A DNA stretch of 35,173 nucleotides from Lachnospiraceae bacterium (GCA_009774395.1 VSNQ01000036.1:1-35173); one strand, 5' to 3'; numbered from the stretch's first letter, positions 17,510-25,284 are shown. Notes: generated by a model not told the origin, from the sequence alone. Program-made: numbers and translations.

Positions 17510-18631
17510 ATGAAAGAATCCAATAATACATTAAAAAAAATAAACATATCACAAAAAGGAAAAAAATCAGGAAAACGAAACAAAGGTAAAATTGCGCTTG
17601 CTGTAATTGGCGCTGTTTTGCTGATAACAGTCTGCAGTACTGGTATAATGTTTCGGGAGGAGCTTGGCATTATCCGTTCCATACATCCCATTTCGCAAGG
17701 GAAAAATTGTTATATTATGGAAGTAAAAAGTGATTACTATTTTGATAAGTTTTTGGAAGCGGGCGGAGCGCATTCTGATAAAGAAGTCAGTATATTTCTG
17801 ACGAATTGTATTTCCAAGGGCTTTTATCAGGTAGATGTGACAAATGAAGGGCTTTCCTGTAGCACGATTTCAGCGAAAAAGGAAAATAATAGTCATATCT
17901 GGGGCAGAAATTATGACTGGTATGGATCTGTTCCCATTATTGTAAAGTGTACGCCAAAAGAGGGCTATGCTTCCATAGCAACCTGCGATTTTAAGAATAT
18001 TATTGATAGTGCGGAAACTGTGCCAGATAATTTTATCAATAAAATGTTGGCGATTGCAGCCGTTTATGTACCAATGGATGGCATAAACGAAGCTGGACTT
18101 TGTGTTGCTGACTTGGAGGTAAATGAGGGCGGAATGCTAGACATTGATACCGAAAAGCCGGATTTAACCGTGACAACAGCAATCCGACTGCTGCTCAATC
18201 GCGCAGCGACTGTAGAAGAAGCAGTTCACTTACTGCAGCAATATGATATTCATGCATCAGGCGGCATTAGTCATCACCTCTCTATATCTGATGCGCAGGG
18301 GGCATCTGCCAGTATAGAATTTGTTAATGGCGAGATAACAGTAGTCAATACCAATTGTATTACTAATTTTAACCTTGCAAATAAAGACACAGCTGCAGGC
18401 GGTGAGAGTGCACAAAAACGCTATGAAACGCTTTGCGCAATTTATCAGGAAAACAATGGTATTTTATCTGAAGAAGATGTAAAAAACGCACTATCGCAAG
18501 TATCCCAGACAGAGGGCACATGGACTACACAGTGGTCTATTGTATATCAGCAGGATATGCAGAAGGTATTATATTATTTTGGCGGTGTATTTGACGAGGA
18601 GAATACATTTTCTGTTGATATAATAAAGTAA
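17510..18631 (+). CDS. Membrane-anchored linear amide C-N hydrolase (Ntn, choloylglycine hydrolase-like)
   Basis: The N-terminus is basic and Lys-rich, followed by one membrane segment (residues about 28-45), so the catalytic domain is extracellular. The nucleophile Cys117 lies in GLSCSTISA, followed by HIWGRNYDW (Arg133, Asp136), the signature of the cholylglycine hydrolase/penicillin V acylase/C45 group. MDGINEAGLCVADLEV and ASASIEFVNGEITVVN follow in the expected places. In this fold the nucleophile must become N-terminal, so the 116-residue leader would be cleaved. The substrate may be a bile-acid conjugate, acyl-homoserine lactone or N-acyl amino acid and cannot be chosen from sequence. 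AGGAG precedes the ATG. Confidence 0.88.
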   Translation: MKESNNTLKKINISQKGKKSGKRNKGKIALAVIGAVLLITVCSTGIMFREELGIIRSIHPISQGKNCYIMEVKSDYYFDKFLEAGGAHSDKEVSIFLTNCISKGFYQVDVTNEGLSCSTISAKKENNSHIWGRNYDWYGSVPIIVKCTPKEGYASIATCDFKNIIDSAETVPDNFINKMLAIAAVYVPMDGINEAGLCVADLEVNEGGMLDIDTEKPDLTVTTAIRLLLNRAATVEEAVHLLQQYDIHASGGISHHLSISDAQGASASIEFVNGEITVVNTNCITNFNLANKDTAAGGESAQKRYETLCAIYQENNGILSEEDVKNALSQVSQTEGTWTTQWSIVYQQDMQKVLYYFGGVFDEENTFSVDIIK

Positions 18632-18918
18632 GAGAGCATCAGAGCGTTTTTTTTTGTTTGGTATTAAATAAAATTCAAGGAATGTCAAGCCAGCATAAAC
18701 ACAAAAAATAATTATTAAATAAGGTTATAGCTATATTTTTTTGATGAGGATTTTATAGTGCCAAACGATAGAGTTTGTGAGTATAAAAACACGGAATAAT
18801 TATAAAAATTTAATATTTGCTTCATTTACGCAGTATCAATAGTATGATACCATAGAACTATCAGCAAAATCGTTATGTAATAATCCAGTACTATTTTTGT
18901 ATTGGATTTATTGCGCAT

Positions 18919-19057
18919 AAAGGATTGGATGCAAAAGATTGTATGAAATGACTGCATACAAAAAAATGTATACAAAAAAATGTATACAAAAAAATGTATA
19001 CAAAAAAATGTATACAGATAATTACATACAAATAATTGCAAACAAATAATTGCATGG
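18919..19057. repeat. 14-bp tandem repeat array, consensus AAAAAAATGTATAC
   Basis: Four perfect units (18960-19015) are flanked by degenerate units on both sides (about 18919-18959 and 19016-19057), roughly ten in all. Each unit ends in or near the palindrome GTATAC. It lies inside the 477-bp gap 18632-19108, which otherwise holds no gene. A 6-bp inverted repeat ACCGAC/GTCGGT follows near 19070-19093, just before the next start codon. Confidence 0.9.
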
Positions 19058-19108
19058 AAAGGCAAGTGTACCGACGGCAGCACTGTGTCGGTGCATTAGG
19101 GAACGAAA

Positions 19109-19492
19109 GTGGCTGGGATAGTTTATGATGCCAGACGCATCAAGGCATATGAAGGGCTGCTGGCAGTAGGCGAAATCGCGGGACAGCCCAAAGAATGGTG
19201 CGACATGCTTTGGGGAGAAATTATTGTTGCTCCAGAGCTTTTGGAGGAATTAATATATTATTTGGAACATCATTGTCTGACAGAAAATGTAAAATGCTGC
19301 GGTTACAGTATGATAGATTTATATGTATGGCAGATGAACCGCTATAATATTATCGGTGATTCAGGGAAAAATACAGATACATGCAACAAAGACCGCATGG
19401 TATTAAAAGCGTTTTACGATATGGCGCAGATGAAGAAAAGTCCAGATGAATATATTAAAAAATTAACTCTTGGCAGAGGAATGGATAAATAA
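19109..19492 (+). CDS. Small conserved-looking protein of unknown function
   Basis: I do not recognise this 127-residue soluble protein. It is predicted helical, with two Trp-rich stretches (KEWCDMLWGEI and MIDLYVWQMNRYNI), a CC pair at about residues 62-63, and a basic end. It starts with GTG, preceded by AGGGAACG. It lies 26 bases before the DUF1700/HAAS-like gene on the same strand, so the two are probably cotranscribed. The array of 14-bp repeats occupies its upstream region. Confidence 0.75.
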   Translation: MAGIVYDARRIKAYEGLLAVGEIAGQPKEWCDMLWGEIIVAPELLEELIYYLEHHCLTENVKCCGYSMIDLYVWQMNRYNIIGDSGKNTDTCNKDRMVLKAFYDMAQMKKSPDEYIKKLTLGRGMDK

Positions 19493-19517
19493 TACAATGT
19501 AATAAATACGGAGGACA

Positions 19518-20018
19518 TTGGCAGGCGTGAATCGAGAAGAATTTTTAAAACAGCTTCAGGAAGCATTAGTCGGCAGAGTGCCGGATCAAGTAGTGCAGGA
19601 AAATATTATATACTATAGAAGGTATATCAGTGAACAGATCAGCGGCGGGAAGAGTGAGCCGGAGGTGCTGCGTATGCTTGGCGATCCGCGTCTGCTTGCG
19701 AAAACCATAGAAGGTACTTCAAAGTTTGCCTCCAATATGGGAGAAACGCAGAAAGATTATAGCGGCTATACAAACAGCAGCTTCAACGGAAATTTTAACA
19801 GTAGTTATAATAATTCCGATTATGGATATGAACAGGGCAGGAATACTAAGCAGTTTCGGATGCCGTTATGGGCAGTTCTTTGTATTGTGCTGGTGGTTTT
19901 TGTTTTAATTCTAACACTTGCATTTCGTGTTTTTGTGTTTCTTGCACCTTTTATTTTAATGGTAATGGTGGCAACATTTGTAGTTCGGATTGTGCGCAAC
20001 TGGATAGGAAAATTTTGA
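19518..20018 (+). CDS. DUF1700/HAAS-type protein with C-terminal membrane segment
   Basis: The N-terminal ~60 residues (NREEFLKQLQEALVGRVPDQVVQENIIYYRRYI...EPEVLRMLGDPRLLAKTI) match the HAAS/DUF1700 helical domain. That domain often pairs with a PadR regulator or a sensor partner. A Ser/Asn/Tyr-rich linker (residues about 75-115) leads to a hydrophobic hairpin (MPLWAVLCIVLVVFVLILTLAF and VFVFLAPFILMVMVATFVV). No PadR gene is adjacent here. The start is TTG at 19518, 3 bases after GGAGG; GTG at 19527 is the alternative with 12-base spacing. A hairpin terminator follows. Confidence 0.8.
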   Translation: MAGVNREEFLKQLQEALVGRVPDQVVQENIIYYRRYISEQISGGKSEPEVLRMLGDPRLLAKTIEGTSKFASNMGETQKDYSGYTNSSFNGNFNSSYNNSDYGYEQGRNTKQFRMPLWAVLCIVLVVFVLILTLAFRVFVFLAPFILMVMVATFVVRIVRNWIGKF

Positions 20019-20036
20019 TGTTATGTGAATAATTAG

Positions 20037-20077
20037 GCAGAACAAAGCCCGGAATAAGGGAATGTTCTGCTTATTTT
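20037..20077 (+). terminator. Intrinsic terminator
   Basis: GCAGAACA (20037-20044) pairs with TGTTCTGC (20063-20070), followed by TTATTTT. Confidence 0.75.
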
Positions 20078-20128
20078 GGTTACAATAATTGACTTACACA
20101 GTCAACAAAACACGAAAAATATTAAAAG

Positions 20129-20158
20129 GAAAAGCGACCATTTTCATGATCGCTTTTC
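20129..20158. terminator. Bidirectional terminator-like hairpin
   Basis: AAAAGCGA (20130-20137) pairs with TCGCTTTT (20150-20157). The A-rich left flank and T-rich right flank make it usable on either strand. Between here and 20482 I see no further gene. Confidence 0.6.
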
Positions 20159-20482
20159 ATAAGGGGAGTATAAATAATTAATATATAAGGGTTGTAAAGA
20201 GGATTGAAGGAGTATCTCTTTACTGATATTAGTATAGCAACTCTGACCTCAAAGGTCAACCATTTTCTGAAAATAAAATCTAACAAATATAAATTGTCAG
20301 TTTTGGGCAGTGTTTCCAAAGTTAACATGATATGTTAATTAATTATGTTGTATAAAAACCGGCATTTGTGCAAATCCTATTGCTGTAACACGAAATCAGT
20401 GTTAAGGATATGCAGAAATACAAACCATGCATATCCAAAAATCAGGGAGAAGATTCCCGTATATTATTGGAGGTATTTAAAA

Positions 20483-20704
20483 ATGTCTGGAACAAACAAC
20501 AATTACGAACAGAATCAGAACAAGGCAAACAACAAGGCTTCAAACAGCAGCAGCAACAGCTATCAGAACAGCACACAGAATGCGCAGAACGCTCAAAATG
20601 CGCAGAATTCTAACAGCCAGAATTCTCAGAATGCGAACAGCCAGAATTGCAAGAACAGTACAAACAGCAATTCCCAGAACAGCTACAACAATAACAACAA
20701 ATAA
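20483..20704 (+). CDS. Asn/Gln/Ser-rich small protein
   Basis: A 73-residue, low-complexity protein made almost entirely of Asn, Gln, Ser and Ala (NSSSNSYQNSTQNAQNAQ and similar), with one Cys near residue 53 and no hydrophobic stretch. GGAGG lies 8 bases before the ATG, and a strong terminator follows 21 bases after the stop, so it is a genuine monocistronic gene. Such Asn/Gln-rich small proteins occur in spore-forming clostridia, sometimes among spore-associated proteins. I cannot assign a function. The frame is open upstream to 20345 but without a ribosome binding site. Confidence 0.8.
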   Translation: MSGTNNNYEQNQNKANNKASNSSSNSYQNSTQNAQNAQNAQNSNSQNSQNANSQNCKNSTNSNSQNSYNNNNK

Positions 20705-20724
20705 ATAGCTGGAAATTCTCCCTT

Positions 20725-20756
20725 AAAGGCGGCTTTATTATAGAGCCGCCTTTTTT
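20725..20756 (+). terminator. Strong intrinsic terminator
   Basis: GGCGGCT (20728-20734) and AGCCGCC (20744-20750), flanked by AAA and followed by TTTTTT. Confidence 0.95.
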
Positions 20757-20776
20757 ATGCGCAGCCCCGTGCAGAG

Positions 20777-20850
20777 GAAATATGCCGCAGAAGCGGCGCA
20801 TGGGGCGCGCGGCGAGTAGGAGAGAAGGTCATTCCCCTACTTGATTGCAC
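20777..20850. repeat. GAGTAGG hairpin repeat, copy B
   Basis: The order GAAATATGCC, GC-rich stem, GGGGCGCGCGGC, GAGTAGGAGAGAAGG, CCCCTACTTGA mirrors copy A at 5650-5716. A second weak hairpin, GTGCACACG-like to CGTGCAG-like, follows and ends at TTTTTTTCTACTCG (20876-20888). Confidence 0.6.
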
Positions 20851-20912
20851 ACGGACACTCGTGCAGAGAAATGTTTTTTTCTACTCGATTTATAGCATAT
20901 TCTTTGTTTTTC

Positions 20913-20941
20913 TTGACATCTGATTCTAGGAATTATAATAT
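20913..20941 (+). promoter_or_regulatory. Promoter abutting the THUMP methyltransferase start codon
   Basis: TTGACA (20913-20918) is followed by TATAAT at 20934-20939 (15-base spacer) or TAATAT at 20936-20941 (17-base spacer). The start codon at 20948 is only 6-8 bases beyond, which predicts a leaderless or nearly leaderless mRNA. Confidence 0.65.
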
Positions 20942-20947
20942 ATACAT

Positions 20948-22102
20948 ATGAGAAAATTTGAGTTGATAGCCCCATGCCATTTCGGTTTGGAGGCAGTATT
21001 AAAAAAAGAAATTATTGATTTGGGTTATGATATTACGCAGGTGGAAGATGGACGCGTAACATTTGCAGGCGATGAAGAAGCAGTCTGCCGTGCCAATATC
21101 GGGCTGCGGACAGCAGAACGGATTTTAATAAAAATCGGAAGCTTTCCGGCAGAGTCGTTTGACGAACTTTTTGAAGGCATAAAGGCGCTTGCATGGGAGG
21201 ATTATATCCCGCTGGACGGCAAATTCTGGGTCGCTAAGGCGGCGAGTGTTAAAAGCAAGCTGTTTTCGCCCTCGGATATGCAGTCTATTATTAAAAAAGC
21301 GATTGTAGAACGGTTAAAGCAGGTATATCATATAAGTTGGTTTTCGGAGGAGGGACAACAATTTCCTGTCAGGGTTTTTCTTATGAAAGATCAAGTAACC
21401 GTTGGGCTTGACACCACTGGCGAGTCGCTGCATAAGAGAGGATACCGTAAACAGACGGCAAGAGCGCCCATAGCAGAGAATCTGGCGGCTGCAATGATTA
21501 TGCTGACTCCTTGGAAAAAAGATAGGATTTTGGCAGACCCCTTTTGCGGCAGCGGGACAATTCCGATAGAGGCGGCGCTTATGGCGGCAAATATCGCGCC
21601 TGGCATGAAAAGAGGTTTTACGGCATTAAAATGGGATCAGCTGATACCCGAAACGATATGGAACGACTGTTATGAGGAAGCGCGTGAACTGGTGGATGAT
21701 TCGGCGAAAGTGGAAATTTATGGAGCTGATATCGATCCAGAAATTATTGCAATTGCAAAAGAAAATGCACGCCGCGCTGGTGTCGGACATATGATAAATT
21801 TTGCCGTGCAGGAGGCTGCACAATTTGCGCACGCAGGCAAATACGGTTTTATTATTACCAATCCCCCTTATGGAGAGCGTGTCGGTGATAAAGAATTGAT
21901 TCCTGCCCTGTATCAAACAATAGGCGAACGATACAAAATGCATAATACATGGTCAATGTATCTAATTACCTCTTATGAGGGCGCAGAACGCAGTATTGGC
22001 AGAAAAGCAGACAAAAACCGCAAGATTTATAATGGAATGATGAAAACCTACTATTATCAGTTTATGGGGCCGAAACCGCCCAGAGGACCGGAGGGAAGAT
22101 AG
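20948..22102 (+). CDS. THUMP-domain SAM-dependent RNA methyltransferase (RlmL N-terminal-like/YpsC family)
   Basis: It is predicted to methylate guanine N2 in 23S rRNA in the cytoplasm. The N-terminal ferredoxin-like and THUMP region covers residues 1-155 (APCHFGLEAVLKKEI, VRVFLMKDQVTVGLDTTG). The linker GESLHKRGYRKQTARAPIAE is diagnostic of the family. SAM motif I is DPFCGSG (197-203) and the catalytic motif IV is NPPY (305-308). The length of 384 is normal. The conserved region begins at residue 5, which fixes the ATG, yet no ribosome binding site lies at normal distance and the promoter is immediately upstream. It heads a four-gene run. Confidence 0.93.
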   Translation: MRKFELIAPCHFGLEAVLKKEIIDLGYDITQVEDGRVTFAGDEEAVCRANIGLRTAERILIKIGSFPAESFDELFEGIKALAWEDYIPLDGKFWVAKAASVKSKLFSPSDMQSIIKKAIVERLKQVYHISWFSEEGQQFPVRVFLMKDQVTVGLDTTGESLHKRGYRKQTARAPIAENLAAAMIMLTPWKKDRILADPFCGSGTIPIEAALMAANIAPGMKRGFTALKWDQLIPETIWNDCYEEARELVDDSAKVEIYGADIDPEIIAIAKENARRAGVGHMINFAVQEAAQFAHAGKYGFIITNPPYGERVGDKELIPALYQTIGERYKMHNTWSMYLITSYEGAERSIGRKADKNRKIYNGMMKTYYYQFMGPKPPRGPEGR

Positions 22103-23197
22103 TTGGACACAGAAGAACAGGCATATAGCGAGGCGGGGCAGATAATAGCACAGAATCGGGATAGGCTGTATCGGCACACAATGGTGGCTGCAATTGTATT
22201 TTGTATTATTTCCGCTATATTAATGGCAGGTTTTAAGCAAAATGAGGGATTTTTTGATGCCAACAGCCGTTTAGGACTTTTGCTGGAACAGATAAACGAA
22301 CAGGATCAGATACTTTCCTATCCCAAAATAAATGTCAAGGCAGTTTATAAAGATGAACGCGCGTCGAAACTAGTGATACGTCCAGATATGCCAATAGAAT
22401 CGCTTGATATTGAAGTGCGTGAGGAATTTACCAAGAAAAAGGTGGTAATTACATTTCCGGAAGCTGCGGAATATTTTGCAGATAATGTGCAGATTGTCAG
22501 TGATTCCGCAATTATGGATGCAGTGGGGATTTATCGCCAGAATAGGGATGTTGTGGTAGAAGTTTATTGCAAAGATACATACAGTTGGACGATCGACAGC
22601 CAAGCTGATAAAATTACACTGCAGTTTGACGCACTTAGAGCAGCATATAGCGGTGTAGCAGTGGTTTATCAACCTTATACAGACAGAAACCGTCTAATGA
22701 TACCAGAATGGCAGCAGAGTATAGCAGACTTTGCCGCTAATAATCATATGAAACTGTTTCTAGCCAGCAATATGCTTGAGGAATATACGGAGCAGGAAGT
22801 AGTGACCTTTGCAAATACTGTGCAGGCGGATATTCTGCTGGGGATAGCAGTAGAAAGCAGTGAAACAGCGGAACAGGCAAGTGCAGTTACCGTATGCAAT
22901 ACGACTTATTTTATTCCGAATTTTGGCAGCACGCAGCTTGCGATTTTAGCAGCTGGTGTTTTCGCAGCAGAAACACAGTTGGTTCCTAAGGGATTTCGGG
23001 AGTGTGGCGCGGAAGATATCTTGGTGTCGCAGGCAGTTGTTCCGGCGGCTTTTCTTGAGTTAACACTTCCAGCATCAGAAACGGAAAATGTAGAATCGGT
23101 TTATAAATTAAATGAAAGCATTGTCACAGCATTAATGCAGGCGTTGGAACAGGCGTTTAATTTAACAGAAAAGAGGATAGAAAGCAATGGAATGTGA
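22103..23197 (+). CDS. Degenerate AMIN / N-acetylmuramoyl-L-alanine amidase-like membrane protein
   Basis: A single membrane helix (MVAAIVFCIISAILMAGF) is followed by an extracellular part. Residues about 85-175 have AMIN-domain-like alternating strands (KKVVITFPEAAEYF, VVVEVYCKDTYSW). The rest follows the order of Amidase_3: QQSIADFAANN, ADILLGIAVESS, and the ending VSQAVVPAAFLELTLPASETENVESVYKL. None of the zinc ligands (His, Glu, His) of the family is visible, so it is probably catalytically dead. The homology is a pattern judgement. The start is TTG, directly after the preceding stop, with GGAGG about 9 bases upstream. Its end overlaps rdgB by 11 bases. Confidence 0.8.
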   Translation: MDTEEQAYSEAGQIIAQNRDRLYRHTMVAAIVFCIISAILMAGFKQNEGFFDANSRLGLLLEQINEQDQILSYPKINVKAVYKDERASKLVIRPDMPIESLDIEVREEFTKKKVVITFPEAAEYFADNVQIVSDSAIMDAVGIYRQNRDVVVEVYCKDTYSWTIDSQADKITLQFDALRAAYSGVAVVYQPYTDRNRLMIPEWQQSIADFAANNHMKLFLASNMLEEYTEQEVVTFANTVQADILLGIAVESSETAEQASAVTVCNTTYFIPNFGSTQLAILAAGVFAAETQLVPKGFRECGAEDILVSQAVVPAAFLELTLPASETENVESVYKLNESIVTALMQALEQAFNLTEKRIESNGM

Positions 23198-23807
23198 AAA
23201 AATAGTGTTTGCCACAGGCAACGCCGGTAAAATGAAAGAAATCCGCATGATTATGGCTGATCTTGGCATAACAATTGAATCTATGAAAGAAGCAGGCATT
23301 CACGTTGATATTGATGAAAACGGACAGAGTTTTGAAGAAAATGCTGCGATAAAGGCGGAAGCAATCGCGCAGGAATTGGCACAGCGTGGCGAAAATGTGG
23401 TGGTACTTGCAGATGATTCTGGTCTGGAAATCGATTATCTAAACAAAGAACCGGGTATTTATTCTGCAAGATATATGGGTGAGGATACTTCATATACTGT
23501 TAAAAATACAAATTTAATTCAGCGTTTAGAGGGCGTTGCTGACGATAAGCGGACAGCGCGCTTTGTATGTGTAATAGCCGCAGTTCTGCCCGACGGCAGG
23601 AAACTGCACACAAGGGCAACGATAGAGGGCATAATTGGCTATGAGGAAAAAGGCGATAATGGTTTTGGCTATGATCCTATTTTTTACCTTCCATCTTATG
23701 GCAAGTATTCCGCAGAACTTTCTCCAGAGGAAAAAAACCGTATCAGCCACAGGGGAAAGGCATTAGAGGAGATGAAAGCGCAGTTGAAGGCAGTTCTTTC
23801 AATATAG
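23187..23807 (+). CDS. rdgB: XTP/dITP diphosphatase (RdgB/HAM1)
   Basis: A house-cleaning pyrophosphatase that hydrolyses XTP, dITP and ITP to monophosphates, keeping deaminated purines out of DNA and RNA. The family motifs are all present: FATGNAGKMKEIRMIM, SFEENAAIKAEAIA, VLADDSGLEIDYLN, PGIYSARYMGE, GFGYDPIFYLP and the closing ISHRGKALEEM. The length of 206 is normal. The ATG lies inside the end of the previous gene, indicating translational coupling, with AGAGGA upstream. A phosphodiesterase gene follows after 36 bases, an arrangement often seen in Firmicutes. Confidence 0.97.
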   Translation: MECEKIVFATGNAGKMKEIRMIMADLGITIESMKEAGIHVDIDENGQSFEENAAIKAEAIAQELAQRGENVVVLADDSGLEIDYLNKEPGIYSARYMGEDTSYTVKNTNLIQRLEGVADDKRTARFVCVIAAVLPDGRKLHTRATIEGIIGYEEKGDNGFGYDPIFYLPSYGKYSAELSPEEKNRISHRGKALEEMKAQLKAVLSI

Positions 23808-23843
23808 TACAACAGAATAGGGATAAGGGGAAGTGCAGCGATT

Positions 23844-24326
23844 ATGAAGATATTAATTATCAGTGACACACATAGGAAAGATAACAATTTCCTTAAAATC
23901 ATGGAAGATATTGGAACAATTGATTTGCTGATTCATTTAGGTGATGTGGAGGGGAGTGAGGAAAAAATTGCCAAGGCGGCAGGCTGCCCTGTAGAGATGG
24001 TTGCCGGAAATAATGATTTTTTTTCTGATTTACCCTCAGAAAAGACTTTACAAATAGGTAAGTATCATGTTATGATAACACACGGGCATCGTTATTATAT
24101 TGGTATGGGTAACGAAATGCTGAAGCAGGAAGCAGTGGCGCAAGGGGCGGATATTGTGATGTATGGTCATACGCATCGCCCTGTGATTGATATTTCCAAA
24201 AATATTATTGCGATTAATCCTGGTAGTTTGTCATATCCAAGACAGGAGAATCGGAAGCCGTCGTATATGATTATGGAACTGGACAGTGCAGGAGAAGCCC
24301 ATTTTAATCTTTATTATATCGAATAG
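23844..24326 (+). CDS. YfcE/MJ0936-family metallophosphoesterase
   Basis: A 160-residue two-metal phosphodiesterase. All metal-binding motifs are present: SDTH (Asp8, His10), HLGD (Asp34), GNND (Asn56), THGH (His80, His82) and YGHTH (His109, His111). The cytoplasmic substrate is undefined; family members act on phosphodiester or nucleotide substrates in vitro. It follows rdgB closely on the same strand and is the last gene before the tRNA operon. No hairpin terminator is evident downstream; the region to 24420 is simply AT-rich. Confidence 0.94.
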   Translation: MKILIISDTHRKDNNFLKIMEDIGTIDLLIHLGDVEGSEEKIAKAAGCPVEMVAGNNDFFSDLPSEKTLQIGKYHVMITHGHRYYIGMGNEMLKQEAVAQGADIVMYGHTHRPVIDISKNIIAINPGSLSYPRQENRKPSYMIMELDSAGEAHFNLYYIE

Positions 24327-24422
24327 CATTACATTATAATAAAGAATATAATACTTTTTTAAGTATATATGAAATAAATTTTTATATCACTAAAAAATTT
24401 TAAAAAAGTTATGAAAAAAGTA

Positions 24423-24451
24423 TTGACATGTAGATAAGAATTGTGTATAAT
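24423..24451 (+). promoter_or_regulatory. Consensus sigma-A promoter of the tRNA operon
   Basis: Perfect TTGACA (24423-24428), 17-base spacer, perfect TATAAT (24446-24451). A leader of about 45 bases precedes the first tRNA. Confidence 0.95.
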
Positions 24452-24502
24452 GAATTTCGTCGTTGTGGTTCAGCGATAAATGCTAAGGGCATACATAGTC
24501 AA

Positions 24503-24577
24503 CGGGGTGTGGCTCAGCTTGGCTAGAGCGCCTGGTTTGGGACCAGGAGGTCGCAGGTTCGAATCCTGTCACCCCGA
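24503..24577 (+). tRNA. tRNA-Pro (TGG)
   Basis: Acceptor stem CGGGGTG/CACCCCG, anticodon loop TTTGGGA between CCTGG and CCAGG, and the T-loop GGTTCGAATCC. Discriminator A; no encoded CCA. Confidence 0.97.
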
Positions 24578-24647
24578 TTCCTATTCTGGCAAATACAGAC
24601 TTCGTTGAATGACTCATTAACAACATTGTTAATTGAAAGTATAGTTC

Positions 24648-24718
24648 GCGGGCGTAGTTCAATGGTAGAACACTAGCCTTCCAAGCTAGATACGTGGGTT
24701 CGATTCCCATCGCCCGCT
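24648..24718 (+). tRNA. tRNA-Gly (TCC)
   Basis: Acceptor GCGGGCG/CGCCCGC, anticodon loop CTTCCAA between CTAGC and GCTAG, T-loop GGTTCGATTCC. No encoded CCA. Confidence 0.97.
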
Positions 24719-24755
24719 TTGTGACCGCAAGCAAATAAAGGATGTGTTACAGCGT

Positions 24756-24829
24756 GTGCTCGTAGCTCAGTTGGATAGAGCAACAGCCTTCTAAGCTGTG
24801 GGTCGGGGGTTCGAATCCCTTCGAGCACG
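24756..24829 (+). tRNA. tRNA-Arg (TCT)
   Basis: Acceptor GTGCTCG/CGAGCAC, anticodon loop CTTCTAA between ACAGC and GCTGT. Discriminator G; no encoded CCA. Confidence 0.97.
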
Positions 24830-24860
24830 TTTGAGATGGAACTTGCCTTATCTCATATAT

Positions 24861-24935
24861 GGTGGGTATAGCGCAGTTGGTTAGCGCGTCAGATTGTGGC
24901 TCTGAAGGCCCTGGGTTCGAATCCCAGTATCCACC
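24861..24935 (+). tRNA. tRNA-His (GTG)
   Basis: Acceptor GTGGGTA/TATCCAC, anticodon loop TTGTGGC between TCAGA and TCTGA. The extra 5' G (24861) opposite discriminator C (24935) is the His identity element. Confidence 0.97.
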
Positions 24936-24939
24936 TTTT

Positions 24940-25011
24940 TGGGCTATCGCCAAGCGGTAAGGCACAGGGTTTTGATCCCTGCATTCGCTGGTTCGAATCC
25001 AGCTAGCCCAG
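24940..25011 (+). tRNA. tRNA-Gln (TTG)
   Basis: Acceptor TGGGCTA/TAGCCCA, anticodon loop TTTTGAT between CAGGG and CCCTG. It is only four bases after tRNA-His. Confidence 0.97.
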
Positions 25012-25056
25012 TTTGATTTCTTCAAGACGGAATACAGCCGTCACTAATATATAGAT

Positions 25057-25129
25057 GGGCCACTAGCTCAGGTGGTAGAGCACTTGACTTTTAATCAAGT
25101 TGTCTCGGGTTCGAGTCCCGAGTGGCTCA
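25057..25129 (+). tRNA. tRNA-Lys (TTT), likely integration site of the adjacent element
   Basis: Acceptor GGGCCAC/GTGGCTC with one G:T pair, anticodon loop CTTTTAA between CTTGA and TCAAG. It is the last gene of the operon and lies next to an integrase reading toward it, the usual arrangement for an integrated phage or ICE. The duplicated att core would be outside the window. Confidence 0.96.
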
Positions 25130-25136
25130 TGAATTT

Positions 25137-25186
25137 AAAAACACTTGAAACGCTTATTTTTAAAGGGTTTCAAGTGTTTTTGTTTT
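25137..25186 (+). terminator. tRNA-operon terminator
   Basis: Perfect 15-bp stem, AAAAACACTTGAAAC (25137-25151) with GTTTCAAGTGTTTTT (25167-25181), followed by GTTTT. It also stops leftward transcription from the integrase. Confidence 0.95.
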
Positions 25187-25212
25187 GATAAAAAATGTGT
25201 TCAAAAGTCGGT

Positions 25213-25284
25213 TTATAGCTATAGCATTATTATAGCATACAGATATTTTATAGCAAAATTATAGCAGGATTATAGCGAAATAGC
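25213..25284. promoter_or_regulatory. Phased TTATAGCA repeats between integrase end and tRNA-Lys
   Basis: ATAGC occurs at 25215, 25221, 25232, 25250, 25261, 25272 and 25280, mostly as TTATAGCA. Several intervals are exactly 11 bp. The position fits arm-type integrase or excisionase sites next to an attachment site, though this is inference. Confidence 0.5.

Noticed and set aside
18919..19057. 14-bp array as CRISPR or as iteron origin
   Set aside because: No spacers, units too short for CRISPR, and no replication gene nearby on this chromosomal stretch.
24459..24500. tRNA-like start (GTGGTTCAGCGATAAATGCTAAG) ahead of tRNA-Pro
   Set aside because: Only a D-arm-like segment is present, with no anticodon or T arm; treated as operon leader.
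24483..25025. Leftward open frames across the tRNA cluster
   Set aside because: They are antisense readings of tRNA genes (recurring T-arm sequences translate alike) and have no ribosome binding sites.
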